A DNA stretch of 64,000 nt from contig NZ_CP109473.1 of NCBI RefSeq assembly GCF_036227405.1, positions 6,572,001-6,636,000 of the forward strand, written 5' to 3'. The stretch comes from Streptomyces sp. NBC_01460 (GTDB taxonomy: Bacteria; Actinomycetota; Actinomycetes; Streptomycetales; Streptomycetaceae). Every line of letters starts with the position of its first letter. Positions within the stretch are counted from its first letter, which is position 1. The notes under the pieces were generated by a model that ran no database searches, had not been told where the DNA came from, and was given only the letters and a program-made list of their open reading frames with translations. The position numbers and the translations under genes are program-made. Positions 7,864-17,439 of this stretch are shown one piece after another.

Positions 7864-10092
7864 ATGAAGTTCACCGACGGCTTCTGGCAGTTGCGCAGCG
7901 GTGTGCACGCCTCGTACGCCACGGAAGTCCGCGATGTCCGCCTCGACGACGACCGTCTCGCCGCCTACGCCGCCGTCAAGCGCGTCGAGCGCCGAGGCGA
8001 CACCCTGAACGCCCCGCTGATCACCGTGGAGGCGCACGCCCCGGCCGAAGGCGTCATCGCGGTGCGCCTCACCCACCACGCCGGCAAGCGCCGCAAGGGC
8101 CCCGACTTCGAGATGCCGGGCGCCGCGGCGCAGTCCGCGGCCGTCACCCGGACGCAGGGCGCCACCGCCGAGCTGACCAGCGGGCCGCTCACCCTCCGGC
8201 TGCCCACCGAAGGCACCTTCGGCCTGGAGTTCCTCGACGGCGACGGCCGGGTCCTCACCTCCGCCGGCCGCAAGGGCAGCGCCTTCGCCACCCTCGACGA
8301 CGGCAGCCACCACATGCTCGCCCAACTCGCCCTGGGGGTCGGCGAGACCGTCCACGGCCTCGGTGAGCGCTTCACGCCCTACGTGAAGAACGGCCAGACC
8401 GTCGACATGTGGCAGGCCGACGGGGGCACCAGCAGCGAGCAGGCGTACAAGAACATCCCGTTCTACCTCTCCTCGCGCGGCTACGGCGTGTTCGTCAACC
8501 ACCCCGGCAAGGTCTCCTTCGAGGTCGGCTCCGAGGCCGTCGGCCAGGTGCAGTTCAGCGTCGAGGACCAGACGCTGGAGTACTTCGTCATCGCGGGCCC
8601 CACACCGAAGGACGTCCTCGCGCGCTACACCGCCCTCTCCGGCCGCCCGGCCCTCCCGCCGGCCTGGTCGTTCGGCCTCTGGCTGACGACGTCCTTCACC
8701 ACCTCGTACGACGAGGCCACCGTCACCTCCTTCGTCGACGGCATGGCCGAGCGCGGGATCCCGCTGAGCGTCTTCCACTTCGACTGCTTCTGGATGCGCG
8801 AGTACCAGTGGTGCGACTTCGAGTGGGACCCGGCGGTCTTCCCCGACCCGGAGGGCATGATCGCCCGGCTCAAGGACAAGGGCCTCAAGATCTGCGTCTG
8901 GATCAACCCGTACATCGGGCAGAAGAGCGCCCTGTACGAAGAGGGCGTCCGCGAGGGCTACTTCGTGCAGACGCCCGAAGGCGACATCTGGCAGTGGGAC
9001 AAGTGGCAGGCCGGCATGGCGCTGGTCGACTTCACCAACCCCGCGGCCACCGCCTGGTTCCAGGGCAAGCTGAAGGTCCTCCTCGACCAGGGTGTCGACG
9101 GCTTCAAGACCGACTTCGGCGAGCGCATCCCCACGGACGTCGTCTGGCACGACGGCTCCGACCAGGAGCGCATGCACAACTACTACACGCACCTCTACAA
9201 CAAGGCCGTCTTCGAGCTCCTGGAGGAGGAGCGCGGCCAGGGCGAGGCCGTCCTCTTCGCCCGTTCCGCCGCCGCCGGCGGCCAGCAGTACCCGGTGCAC
9301 TGGGGCGGAGACTGCTGGTCCTCCTTCGAGGCCATGGCGGAGTCCCTGCGCGGCGGCCTCTCCCTGTCGCTGTCCGGCTTCGGCTTCTGGAGCCACGACA
9401 TCGGCGGCTTCGAGGGCACCCCCGACCCGGCGGTCTTCAAGCGCTGGCTCGCCTTCGGGCTGCTCTCCTCGCACAGCCGCCTGCACGGCTCGTCGTCGTA
9501 CCGCGTGCCGTGGGAGTTCGGTGACGAAGCGGTGGACGTGGCCCGGCAGTTCACCCGGCTCAAGCACCGCCTCATGCCGTACCTGTACGGCACCGCCGTC
9601 GAGACGCACCGTACGGGCGTCCCGACGATGCGCCCGCTGCTCCTGGAGTTCCCGGACGACCCGACGGCCCGGGTGGCGGACCGGCAGTACCTGCTGGGTC
9701 CGGACGTCCTGGTCGCGCCGGTCTTCTCCGAGGACGGCACCGTCGAGTACTACGTCCCCGAGGGCACCTGGACCCATCTGCTGACGGGTGACACGGTCAC
9801 GGGCCCGGCCTGGCGCCAGGAGACGCACGGCTTCGACAGCCTGCCGCTGCTGGTCCGTCAGGGCGCGGTCCTGGCGCTCGGCGCCGACGAGTCCCGTCCG
9901 GACGGCGAGTGGCTCGACGACCTCGAACTCCGCGTGTTCGCCCCCGCCGGCACGGGCGACTTCACCCGCACGGTGACCGTCCCCGACCGCACGGGCGCGG
10001 TGGCGGCGACGTACGAGGTGGTCCGCGAGGGCGGCGAGGTCCGCGTCACGACGGACACGGACCGGCCGTACACGGTCACGATCGTGGGCTGA
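7864..10092 (+). CDS. yicI: GH31 alpha-xylosidase (YicI-type)
   Basis: A 742-residue cytoplasmic GH31 enzyme that removes alpha-linked xylose from xyloglucan oligosaccharides or isoprimeverose. Domain order is N-terminal beta-sandwich, (beta/alpha)8 barrel, C-terminal beta-sandwiches. The nucleophile is D417 in FKTDFGERIP and the acid/base is D483 in WGGDCW, one residue off the E. coli YicI numbering (D416/D482). The FHFDCFWMR segment is typical of alpha-xylosidases rather than alpha-glucosidases. The ATG follows AAGGA by 9 nt. It is divergent from xylA and ends before a strong hairpin. No signal peptide. Confidence 0.93.
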   Translation: MKFTDGFWQLRSGVHASYATEVRDVRLDDDRLAAYAAVKRVERRGDTLNAPLITVEAHAPAEGVIAVRLTHHAGKRRKGPDFEMPGAAAQSAAVTRTQGATAELTSGPLTLRLPTEGTFGLEFLDGDGRVLTSAGRKGSAFATLDDGSHHMLAQLALGVGETVHGLGERFTPYVKNGQTVDMWQADGGTSSEQAYKNIPFYLSSRGYGVFVNHPGKVSFEVGSEAVGQVQFSVEDQTLEYFVIAGPTPKDVLARYTALSGRPALPPAWSFGLWLTTSFTTSYDEATVTSFVDGMAERGIPLSVFHFDCFWMREYQWCDFEWDPAVFPDPEGMIARLKDKGLKICVWINPYIGQKSALYEEGVREGYFVQTPEGDIWQWDKWQAGMALVDFTNPAATAWFQGKLKVLLDQGVDGFKTDFGERIPTDVVWHDGSDQERMHNYYTHLYNKAVFELLEEERGQGEAVLFARSAAAGGQQYPVHWGGDCWSSFEAMAESLRGGLSLSLSGFGFWSHDIGGFEGTPDPAVFKRWLAFGLLSSHSRLHGSSSYRVPWEFGDEAVDVARQFTRLKHRLMPYLYGTAVETHRTGVPTMRPLLLEFPDDPTARVADRQYLLGPDVLVAPVFSEDGTVEYYVPEGTWTHLLTGDTVTGPAWRQETHGFDSLPLLVRQGAVLALGADESRPDGEWLDDLELRVFAPAGTGDFTRTVTVPDRTGAVAATYEVVREGGEVRVTTDTDRPYTVTIVG

Positions 10093-10102
10093 CAGGAGAC
10101 AC

Positions 10103-10153
10103 CGGCCCCTTCCCCCCCGGGCCCGCCGGCCGGACCCGGGGGTGAAGGGGCCG
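10103..10153 (+). terminator. Hairpin terminator after the alpha-xylosidase gene
   Basis: CGGCCCCTTC (10103-10112) pairs with GAAGGGGCCG (10144-10153). The inner C-rich and G-rich runs extend the stem. It begins 10 nt past the stop codon. Confidence 0.75.
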
Positions 10154-11409
10154 AGCGGCGGGGTGTGCGAGGGGGGCCGCTCCACGGAGCCCGCCGCCGG
10201 GGCGCGGCGAAGGCCGCCATGGCGCGGCGAAGGCGTCGACAGCTGTGACCGCCGGCCGACAGCGCCCACAACCGGGCAGCCTCGTTGGGGCCGGTCGGGT
10301 GGGAGCGCACACCCCCTTCCGTGCCCTCGCCGGCCGGCTCGCCGATGTCACGAACGGCGCCGTGGCGGTCATGGGCCGTCCTGCCCGTACGCATCCCACC
10401 TGTCCTGGACGTGCTCCTACCGCACGCCGTCCCAGCGGGTGCTCTTTTCCGGGCGTCGACGCCCGATCGGATTCCGTCCTCCTCCCGGTCCTGATCCGGG
10501 TGACGAGGATCACCATGTGACAGAGCGTGTTCCGCATCGTTCTCAGCCCTCACCGGGTCACTCACCGAGCCGCCGTTCACATGGCCGAAACCGCAGTTCC
10601 GAGCAAGTCGCCGCAGGTGTCGCACCGGACCCGGACGGCATGTGCTCCGACGCCGGAACGGTTGCGGAGGGGCGGTTGCGGCGTCACGTTCCTCGGCAGC
10701 CGGGATCCAGGCCAGCTGGCCGAAAAGCACTCCTCGTCCTGTGTCTTCTTCCCAATTCGGAAAACGCATCATGTCCACGGCAAAGGTCGCGCATATGGTG
10801 ACAGCCAGGATCACTGCTGGTCATCCGTCCTCGCGCGCGTCCGTGCGGCCACCCCTCTATCTCGTTGCGCCGGTGGATCCCTTCCCTTAGGTTGCAGCCG
10901 CCGCTTGTCGCGAGGTTCGGCGGCCGAACGTGTCACTCACATTCCGCGCGTCACACCTCGTCGATCGATGTCCAGTGGGGGATGACGTGATGGGGTTCGG
11001 TCCGGATGGCAGCGGCTCTGGATGTCGCGCCTGATGCACCAGGAGTGCGGCGAACGGCGATCGGCCCGTCCGGGCTGCCACCCCGTTCCCTTCCTTGACG
11101 CATCCGCCCGGTGTGCGACCGCGCGTGTGCACGGCGACGACGTGTCGCGTGACCCGGTCCGGGGTACCGGCAGCGGCCCGACCGGCGCACCGCCGCCCTG
11201 ATGGCGCCTGCCGGCCGGGCAGGGGCAGCGCACACACGCCGTCCGCCCGGCCGCTGCGGTCACCTGGCACGTCCGAAGCCCAGGCAGCGGACCGGACGAC
11301 GCACGTCCCTGCCGAACGGAATCCGGCGTGCGGCGAGCGCCTTCCGGACCACCCATGTGAACAGCCCTATGTGCCGCACCCGGTGCGGTGGAAAGAGAGA
11401 TCCGAGGTG
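10154..11409. other. 1.26-kb stretch with no supportable gene
   Basis: No reading frame here has the codon bias of its neighbours together with a ribosome site and a recognisable product. The stretch is less uniformly GC-rich than its flanks, especially between about 10,450 and 10,970. It contains a 13-nt direct repeat (GCGCGGCGAAGGC near 10,202 and 10,221) next to the terminator. It may be a decayed accessory insertion, or carry a small RNA and the distal promoter of the secreted-protein operon. Nothing definite can be named. The last 20 nt carry GAGAGA, the ribosome site of the next gene. Confidence 0.4.
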
Positions 11410-11964
11410 ATGAATGTGCTCGGAGTGCGTAGATGGGGGCCGGCCGCGGCCGCCCTGACGCTACTGACCGGAGCCTTCCAGGGGATGCAGGCCTCGCCTG
11501 CCGCCGCAGTGGACTGCTTCCGTGCCACCTGTGCCGGCAAGGACCCCATCCAGATGGGGTGTGACAACGATGCCGAGATCCTCCAGCAGGTGACCGAGGC
11601 GGACGAGTCGGTCTCCGTCCGGCTGATGTGGTCCTACATGTGCCAGGGGGTCTGGATGAAGATCTCGCGCGATCTCGACACCTCCCCGGACTACGTGTAC
11701 GGGACGCTCTGGACCACTCGTGCTCCGGACGGCGGAATCCAGCAGTCCGACACGACCGGTCTTCTCTCCGACGGTGTGGCGGGTGCCTACACCAAGATGC
11801 AGAACTGGAAGAAGACGAGCGCGAAGGCGTGCTGGAACGACGTCGACGCCCGGTACGACCCCTTCCCGGGGAAGTACACCATGCAAGATCCCAGCGCCAG
11901 CGGGGACAAACCTGTCGACGCGAGTCTGCCGCAGCTGCACGGCTCCTGCACGGACTGGCTGTGA
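11410..11964 (+). CDS. Secreted DUF2690-type protein
   Basis: 184 residues with a Sec signal (cleavage likely after ASPAAA, residue 33). The mature part carries paired cysteines (C36, C41, C51, C78 and two more near the C-terminus). The pattern C-x4-C-x-GKDP-x4-GC-x-NDAE, followed by VRLMWSYMCQGVWMKI, resembles DUF2690, a small extracellular domain of unknown role in actinobacteria. The ATG at 11410 is preceded by GAGAGA; a GTG one codon earlier is an alternative. It ends 8 nt before the large SLT-domain protein, so it is the first gene of a three-gene secreted-protein operon. Confidence 0.72.
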   Translation: MNVLGVRRWGPAAAALTLLTGAFQGMQASPAAAVDCFRATCAGKDPIQMGCDNDAEILQQVTEADESVSVRLMWSYMCQGVWMKISRDLDTSPDYVYGTLWTTRAPDGGIQQSDTTGLLSDGVAGAYTKMQNWKKTSAKACWNDVDARYDPFPGKYTMQDPSASGDKPVDASLPQLHGSCTDWL

Positions 11965-11972
11965 GGAAGGCA

Positions 11973-14900
11973 ATGCGCAAGAGACGTCTCCGGAAGTACT
12001 TCTCCTTCAATCCGCTGATAGCCATGAGCGTGGTGGCGGCGTCGGTGGCCCTGGTCCCGCAGGTCTCCGCGGACACCACGGAACGGACCGCCACCGCGGC
12101 CGCGGACAGCACGTCGCCCCGGCTCTTCTCGGCGCCCGGTGAGCAGTTGGGGTCGGGTTACACAGCGTCGCCGGACTCGATCGTCCAGGCCACGGGTGAC
12201 GCGGAGGGCCTGCACATCCTGGCGGCGAAGGAGAGCGACGGGTTCTCCTTCTACGAGATCGCCCGCCTCAACCGCAAGGAACTGTCCGACACCGGCCCGT
12301 GGACGGGGTACGTCTGCACCACGGGATCCGGGAACTACGCGGCGGCGGTCTACGCACCGTCGGCCTGGTCCAACGAGCCCGGCGCGTACGGCGGCGGCGC
12401 GTTCGCCGCGGTGATCCGGCTCTCCGACGGCAAGGTCACCGACGTTCCCGACCGGGTCCAGCTGGCGTACTTCACCCCGGGCTGCGGAACGGGCGACGAG
12501 GTGGCCTTCACCTCCAGTTCGGCCACCGACACCTCCGCCGGGTCGACGACGGTGATATCGGTCGACGCGGCCACGGGCTCGGTCTCCTCCCGCCGCACGG
12601 TCGAGGGCCACCTGACGCACGTCACCCCCACCCAGAAGTCCACGGTCGGCGTACTCGACGGCAACCTCGTCGACCTGAAGGGCGACGGCAAGAAGCTGTC
12701 CGCGCGCAAGCTCGCGGCGATGCCCGGCCCGCTGTTCGCGCTGACCGCTTCGAATGACGGAAGCGTGGACGTCGGCACGGTCGAGGGCGACAAGAGCGTC
12801 ATCTCCCGGTTCGACGGAAAGGCACTCACCGAACTGGGCCGTGCCCCCAAGGGCAAGGTGAAACTCCTTCGCGTGGCGGACGGTGCGGCCGTCGTCGGTG
12901 AGGTGAAGGGCATCGACACCGGCAAGGCCCCGGGTCTGTCGAAGCATGCGGTGGCGGGACAGGTGGCCGGGATCTCCCGCCAGGGCCACATGGTCACCAA
13001 CTCGGTGTTCTCCGAGCAGATGAAGGGCATCACCGCCAGTGTCGGCTCGGCCTCCAAGGAGGGAGCGGGCACGCTGACGGTCAAGGCGACCGCGCTCAGG
13101 ACGGGTGCCGAAGCCACCACCCTGGTGGACGCCGATCGCAAGCGGCCCCGCTCCAAGGCCTGGCCGTCGGTGGACCCGGTCGCGTACACCGTGGCCGGCC
13201 CCGACGACGTGGACCCCGCCACCTGCGGTGAGGGCATGCCCGAGACGCAGTGCATCTCCGGATCCGGTGCGCAGATCCGGGGCGAGGTGTGGGACATGGA
13301 GACCCCGTGCATCGTCAAGCGCAACGACCCCAAGCGCCAGGCTCTCCAGGCCAGCGCGAACATGGTGGAGTGGGCGGTCGACCAGGCGGTCCACGGTGAG
13401 CTGAACGTCTCCCGCCCGCAGAACTGGCACTCCACCGGCCTGGCCGCGTACACCCCGCAGGGCCTGTTCCCCAAGCCGAAGCTGACCGGCGGGGGTGAGA
13501 TTCCCGCGCAGGTCATGCTGGGGATCCTCGCCCAGGAGTCCAACTTCAAGCAGGCGTCCTGGCACTCCATGAACGGGGACTCCGGCAACGTCACCAAGTC
13601 CGACTGGTACGGCAACGAGAACGGCACCCACAACTACCCCAACAAGAGCAGGGCCGACTGCGGCTACGGCATCGCCCAGGTGACGACCGGTATGTCGGAG
13701 TTGCACAACCCGACTTTCGACACCCTGCACGCAGGCGCCGTCACCACCGACTACGCGGCCAACATCGCCGCGGGCCTGGGTATCCTGGCCGAGAAGTGGA
13801 ACCAGCTCAAGACGCTGGGCATGCAGACCAACAACGGCAGTCCGGCCTACATCGAGAACTGGTACACGGCGCTCTGGGGCTACAACTCCGGCGTCTACAT
13901 GCCCGGTGTCGAGAACCCCTCCGGCGTCGTCGGCCTGGGCTACTTCAACAACCCGGCCAACCCGGACTACCCGGCCGACCGGCAGCCGTTCCTGCGCTAC
14001 AGCTACAACGACGCCTCCCGGCCCGGTGAGTGGAGCTACCAGGAGAAGATCTTCGGCTGGGCGGAAGTCCCGCAGATGACCTGGGACGGAGAGGAGTCGT
14101 ACTCCGAGCCGGAGATGCCCTTGGGAGTCATCAAGGTCGCCCCGCGCACCCTGTTCTGCAACCCGTCGATCAACGCGTGCGACCCGGGCGCAGCAGACCC
14201 GTGCCCCAGCTGGGACGAGCAGTGCCGCTGGGACGGCAGCGTGGACTGGATGGGCTCGCAGAGCACCGGGAACTCCAGCACCGAGCACCTCAGCTACTCG
14301 CTCGGATCAGGAGAGCCCGCGCTCCAGAGCAAGTACGATCACGGCCCCTGCATCGACCATCCGAGCGTGTACACCAACGCCATCATCGTCGATGACCTCG
14401 GTGAGCACGAGGACACCTACGGATGCGGGGACTTCGAGGCGGCGGACGACGGGAAGTTCACCCTTCAGGCCGGCGACAACATCACCATGGAGAGGGAGGA
14501 CGGCAGCTTCCGGGCATCGCCCTACATCGCTCCCATCGACCTCCACCAGCTCGGCGCCGGCTACGACCACCACGTCTACTTCACGCACAGCTACGACTAC
14601 ACCGGTCAGCCCTTCCACCGGGTCACCGGCCGGTGGCAGGTCAACCCGCACAAGCTCCCCTCCGGCGACCAGCCCGGCCAGCGCTACAAGGTGTACCTCC
14701 ACCTGCCCAGCCACGGCGCGGAAGCGGTCGTACGGTACGACTTCGTACCCGGCGACAACACGGCGGGGGCAAAGCCCGACTACTGCAACGTGAACCAGGG
14801 AACTCGCAGCGCGGGCAAGAACACCTGGTTCGAGATGGGGACCTTCAGCTTCTGGAAGGGCGGCTACATCGAGGCCGACAACATCCAGAAGGGCGGCACC

Positions 14901-14993
14901 GGGGACGACAACGTGGTGTTCGACGCGATCGCCTTCGTTCCGTACAACTACGCCGAGCCCGGCGCGTGCGCCCTCGTCGACGGCGGCCTGTGA
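11973..14993 (+). CDS. Large secreted protein with SLT-type transglycosylase and golvesin-like domains
   Basis: 1006 residues. The signal peptide ends about VSA33. Residues 50-400 form a beta-rich region with repeated short strands, possibly a propeller. Residues 510-640 hold a lysozyme-like SLT domain: ILAQESNF with candidate catalytic E522, then CGYGIAQVT (563-571), the Gly-Tyr-Gly-Ile-Ala-Gln motif of lytic transglycosylases. Residues about 860-1005 resemble the golvesin/Xly-type beta domain (KVYLHLPSHGAE; FWKGGYIEADNI; VVFDAIAFVPY). It may cleave peptidoglycan at the surface or in a released form. GAGGAAGG precedes the ATG. Its TGA overlaps the ATG of the next lipoprotein gene by one base. 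Catalysis is inferred from motifs only. Confidence 0.75.
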   Translation: MRKRRLRKYFSFNPLIAMSVVAASVALVPQVSADTTERTATAAADSTSPRLFSAPGEQLGSGYTASPDSIVQATGDAEGLHILAAKESDGFSFYEIARLNRKELSDTGPWTGYVCTTGSGNYAAAVYAPSAWSNEPGAYGGGAFAAVIRLSDGKVTDVPDRVQLAYFTPGCGTGDEVAFTSSSATDTSAGSTTVISVDAATGSVSSRRTVEGHLTHVTPTQKSTVGVLDGNLVDLKGDGKKLSARKLAAMPGPLFALTASNDGSVDVGTVEGDKSVISRFDGKALTELGRAPKGKVKLLRVADGAAVVGEVKGIDTGKAPGLSKHAVAGQVAGISRQGHMVTNSVFSEQMKGITASVGSASKEGAGTLTVKATALRTGAEATTLVDADRKRPRSKAWPSVDPVAYTVAGPDDVDPATCGEGMPETQCISGSGAQIRGEVWDMETPCIVKRNDPKRQALQASANMVEWAVDQAVHGELNVSRPQNWHSTGLAAYTPQGLFPKPKLTGGGEIPAQVMLGILAQESNFKQASWHSMNGDSGNVTKSDWYGNENGTHNYPNKSRADCGYGIAQVTTGMSELHNPTFDTLHAGAVTTDYAANIAAGLGILAEKWNQLKTLGMQTNNGSPAYIENWYTALWGYNSGVYMPGVENPSGVVGLGYFNNPANPDYPADRQPFLRYSYNDASRPGEWSYQEKIFGWAEVPQMTWDGEESYSEPEMPLGVIKVAPRTLFCNPSINACDPGAADPCPSWDEQCRWDGSVDWMGSQSTGNSSTEHLSYSLGSGEPALQSKYDHGPCIDHPSVYTNAIIVDDLGEHEDTYGCGDFEAADDGKFTLQAGDNITMEREDGSFRASPYIAPIDLHQLGAGYDHHVYFTHSYDYTGQPFHRVTGRWQVNPHKLPSGDQPGQRYKVYLHLPSHGAEAVVRYDFVPGDNTAGAKPDYCNVNQGTRSAGKNTWFEMGTFSFWKGGYIEADNIQKGGTGDDNVVFDAIAFVPYNYAEPGACALVDGGL

Positions 14994-15715
14994 TGCGCGC
15001 CGCCTTCCGGATCCCCGCCGTGCTGATGACCCTCGTGATCGGCACCGCGGGAGTCACTTCCTGTGCTGCTGATGACGCCCCCGGTACGACGGCCTCCGAG
15101 CGTCCGAAGGCGGCGGCCACCCGGTCCGGTCAGGCAGGAGAAGGGACCGCGGGGGAACGGACCGCGGGGGAACGGACCGCGCCCCAGGTCGCCGATCTCC
15201 CGAAGCACGCGGTCACCAGCGACAAGAAACCCAGCTTCGGCGCGGCGGACACGATGGCCTCCGGATACACCGGGGAGGACTTTCTCGCCACGCTCTCGAA
15301 GAGGTGGAAGCTGGAGCTGGACAAGCCCGTCGAACAGGAGATGCCCGACGGGAAGAAGAGGACCTACGTACACGGGCGGGCGGAGGACGGAGCGTCGGTC
15401 TCGGCCGGTTACTCCGATCACCGGAACCTGTCCTCCCTGCTGTGCAGGACCGGCACGGAGCGGGACACCGCTCTCGACTTCCTCGATTCCTGCACCGGGC
15501 TCGATGTCCCGGGAGTCGACCACGCCGGCGCGCGTTCCTGGCTCAGGCAGGCGAAGAAGGAGACCGATTCCCTGTACGGGAAGAAAGTCGTCGAGACGGG
15601 GAACAAGAAGGAGTACGTCATCAGTGGCGTCTACTCCTCCGGTCCGGTGACGATGGTTCTGCACCGGGCGTACGACAAGTACTCGCTCAGGATTCTCGGC
15701 GGCGCGGTGGCGTGA
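14993..15715 (+). CDS. Lipoprotein of unknown function, coupled to the SLT protein
   Basis: 240 residues with a type II signal, lipobox GVTSC (Cys24), so it is exported and membrane-anchored. A low-complexity linker with a tandem 15-nt repeat encoding GERTA/AGERT follows (about 45-65), then a compact domain from about 90 to 240 with two cysteines (in LLCRTG and DSCTGL). I do not recognise the domain. Its start overlaps the stop of the SLT protein gene (TGATG), so the two are translationally coupled, which suggests a partner or immunity/anchor role. That role is inference. A terminator follows 28 nt after the stop. Confidence 0.75.
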   Translation: MRAAFRIPAVLMTLVIGTAGVTSCAADDAPGTTASERPKAAATRSGQAGEGTAGERTAGERTAPQVADLPKHAVTSDKKPSFGAADTMASGYTGEDFLATLSKRWKLELDKPVEQEMPDGKKRTYVHGRAEDGASVSAGYSDHRNLSSLLCRTGTERDTALDFLDSCTGLDVPGVDHAGARSWLRQAKKETDSLYGKKVVETGNKKEYVISGVYSSGPVTMVLHRAYDKYSLRILGGAVA

Positions 15716-15742
15716 ACCGGCTGCCCTGATTTCCGGAAGTAC

Positions 15743-15774
15743 GAAGGCCCCTGCCGGATTCGGCAGGGGCCTTC
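15743..15774. terminator. Bidirectional terminator
   Basis: A perfect 14-bp stem (15743-15756 with 15761-15774) and a 4-nt loop between two convergent lipoprotein genes. Confidence 0.88.
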
Positions 15775-15786
15775 TGCCCGAGGAGC

Positions 15787-16113
15787 TCAGCAGACGAGTT
15801 CTGCGGACTTCCTTTTGTAGTCCTGCATCTCGCCCGCCTCGTAGCCGGCTTCCTTGAGGCTCTTCATCAGGGCCGCCGTGTCGCCGCACAGACGGGGGCG
15901 CTGCTGATCGAGATAGGACTTGACGCCGTCGGCCGGCAGTTGTTCCCACGTCCGCTTGACGTCCTCGTTCTTCTCGTGCGCGTAGGAGAACTCGACCCAC
16001 TCCCTCTCCCGGTCCGTCAGGCGAGACGTGTCGGGGGATCCGCCACCGCTACTGCAGGAGGCAGCCATGAGAGTGCACGCCACCACCGCGAGACTTATGC
16101 GCACTTTTCTCAC
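15787..16113 (-). CDS. Small lipoprotein, unknown function
   Basis: 108 residues from a GTG at 16113, chosen because GAGGG lies 5 nt upstream and the lipoprotein signal follows at once (lipobox MAASC, Cys20). The mature part is charged and helical (LTDREREWVEFSYAHEKNEDV). It carries two cysteines, one central and one as the last residue, that could form a disulphide. No family recognised. It converges with the three-gene secreted operon, separated by a bidirectional terminator. A longer form starting at an upstream ATG would bury the signal peptide and is less likely. Confidence 0.72.
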   Translation of the reverse strand: MRKVRISLAVVACTLMAASCSSGGGSPDTSRLTDREREWVEFSYAHEKNEDVKRTWEQLPADGVKSYLDQQRPRLCGDTAALMKSLKEAGYEAGEMQDYKRKSAELVC

Positions 16114-16424
16114 AAGGCCCTCTTCCCGTTGGATTTCCATAATTGTCCAGCCCCACGGAGTACGCCGACGAGCATCTGAGGACTGGCCCACACGAAATCG
16201 GCCCGGCGCCGGAACCGACGGCGCACAGTTTACGGCGTAGAATATGACGGCGCGTCAGGTGGGTGGCTCCAAGGCATCATGGCCTCTGCGGAACGGGGCG
16301 CGTCGTCTCCGGGTGGCGCCCGGAGGAATGCGATCGTGGCTCGGCGGGTTGACACCGGCGGTACCGCGGGTCGATAGCCGACGGCACCGCACGGACGAGC
16401 ACGGCGTACAGAGCGGAAGTCTTC

Positions 16425-17048
16425 ATGGGTGAGTTGATCCTGATCCGGCACGGCGAGACCGAGTGGTCACGGTCCGGGCAGCACACGAGCTGGACCGACC
16501 TGCCCCTGACCGAGCTGGGGGAGCGCCAGGCCCGCGCCCTCGTGCCGCTGCTCGCGGAGCGCGAGATCGGTCTCACCCTGGTCAGCCCCTATCTCCGGGC
16601 CCGTCGCACCGCCGAACTGGCGGGCCTCTCCGCGCCCCGCGAGACGCCGGATCTGCGGGAGTGGGACTACGGGGCGTACGAGGGCGTGACCACGGTCGAC
16701 ATCCGCCGCACCCGCCCGGACTGGAACCTCTGGACCGACGGCGTCGCGCCCGGCCCGACGGAGCACCCGGGGGAGAGTCCGCAGGAGGTGGGCGCCCGCG
16801 CGGACCGGATCCTGGCGGAGGTCAAGGCGGCGGCGTCCCGTCTCGGCGACGCGGACATCGCGCTGGTGGCCCACTCACACTTCCTGCGGGTGCTCACCGC
16901 GCGCTACCTGCGGCTGACGCCGGCGAGCGGCGAACTGTTCCAGCTCCACACCGGCTCGGTCTCCCGCCTCGGCACGGAGCATGACAAGCCGGTCGTCACC
17001 GCGCTGAACATGGCCCTCCCGGAGCGCTTGTTCAACGCCATCGGCTGA
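16425..17048 (+). CDS. Histidine phosphatase (phosphoglycerate mutase-like)
   Basis: 207 residues of the histidine acid phosphatase branch 1. The phospho-histidine motif is LIRHGETEW (6-14). The second arginine/histidine set is SPYLRARRTAEL and ALVAHSHFLRVL. Members remove phosphate from small metabolites or act as phosphoglycerate mutases. The lack of an extended insert favours a broad-specificity cytoplasmic phosphatase. The ATG is at 16425 behind GGAAG. A possible -35 TTGACA lies at 16349, with only a weak -10. Single-gene unit: the lipoprotein gene upstream is divergent and a hairpin follows. Confidence 0.9.
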   Translation: MGELILIRHGETEWSRSGQHTSWTDLPLTELGERQARALVPLLAEREIGLTLVSPYLRARRTAELAGLSAPRETPDLREWDYGAYEGVTTVDIRRTRPDWNLWTDGVAPGPTEHPGESPQEVGARADRILAEVKAAASRLGDADIALVAHSHFLRVLTARYLRLTPASGELFQLHTGSVSRLGTEHDKPVVTALNMALPERLFNAIG

Positions 17049-17200
17049 TGCCGGCGGGGCGCCCGCGCGGGGTCGGAGAGCGCCGCTCCTGCTCGCTGGA
17101 CCCCGGTGGATCCACGACCTTCGGGTGCGTCACCAATGGAGGCGCCCCGGATCCCTCGCCGCAACTCGGCTGCGGAGTGGGGTAGGAGCAGGAGAGCGGC

Positions 17201-17229
17201 GGCCGACCCCTCCTGACGAGGCGTCGGCC
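17201..17229 (+). terminator. Hairpin terminator
   Basis: GGCCGACCCCTC and GAGGCGTCGGCC pair with one mismatch around a 5-nt loop, 150 nt past the histidine phosphatase stop. Confidence 0.55.
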
Positions 17230-17439
17230 GCTCGCAGGTGCTGCCGTCCGCCGGCGCACCGTGGAGTCGCCAACTGTGTGTTTCGACAGCGGATATGACG
17301 TGTAGTCAATCAACCTTCGTAGTCACCCTGGAGCGCCTCCGGCATCGTGTGGAAGCCGTTGCGCGTCCCCTTGCCCCGGTAGCATGACGCGTCGAACAAC
17401 CAGGCGAATCGTGTGGCACCTGACGGAGGGCCGGGAAGC

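Noticed and set aside
7849..10269. Long open frame antisense to the alpha-xylosidase
   Set aside because: Shadow frame; the plus strand encodes an intact GH31 enzyme with both catalytic aspartates.
10527..10985. 152-codon open frame in the gene-poor stretch
   Set aside because: Low-complexity Arg/Ser/Pro composition, no suitable ribosome site, no domain and no codon bias.
15787..16191. Longer 134-residue form of the small lipoprotein
   Set aside because: The upstream ATG would bury the lipoprotein signal; GTG 16,113 has GAGGG in place.
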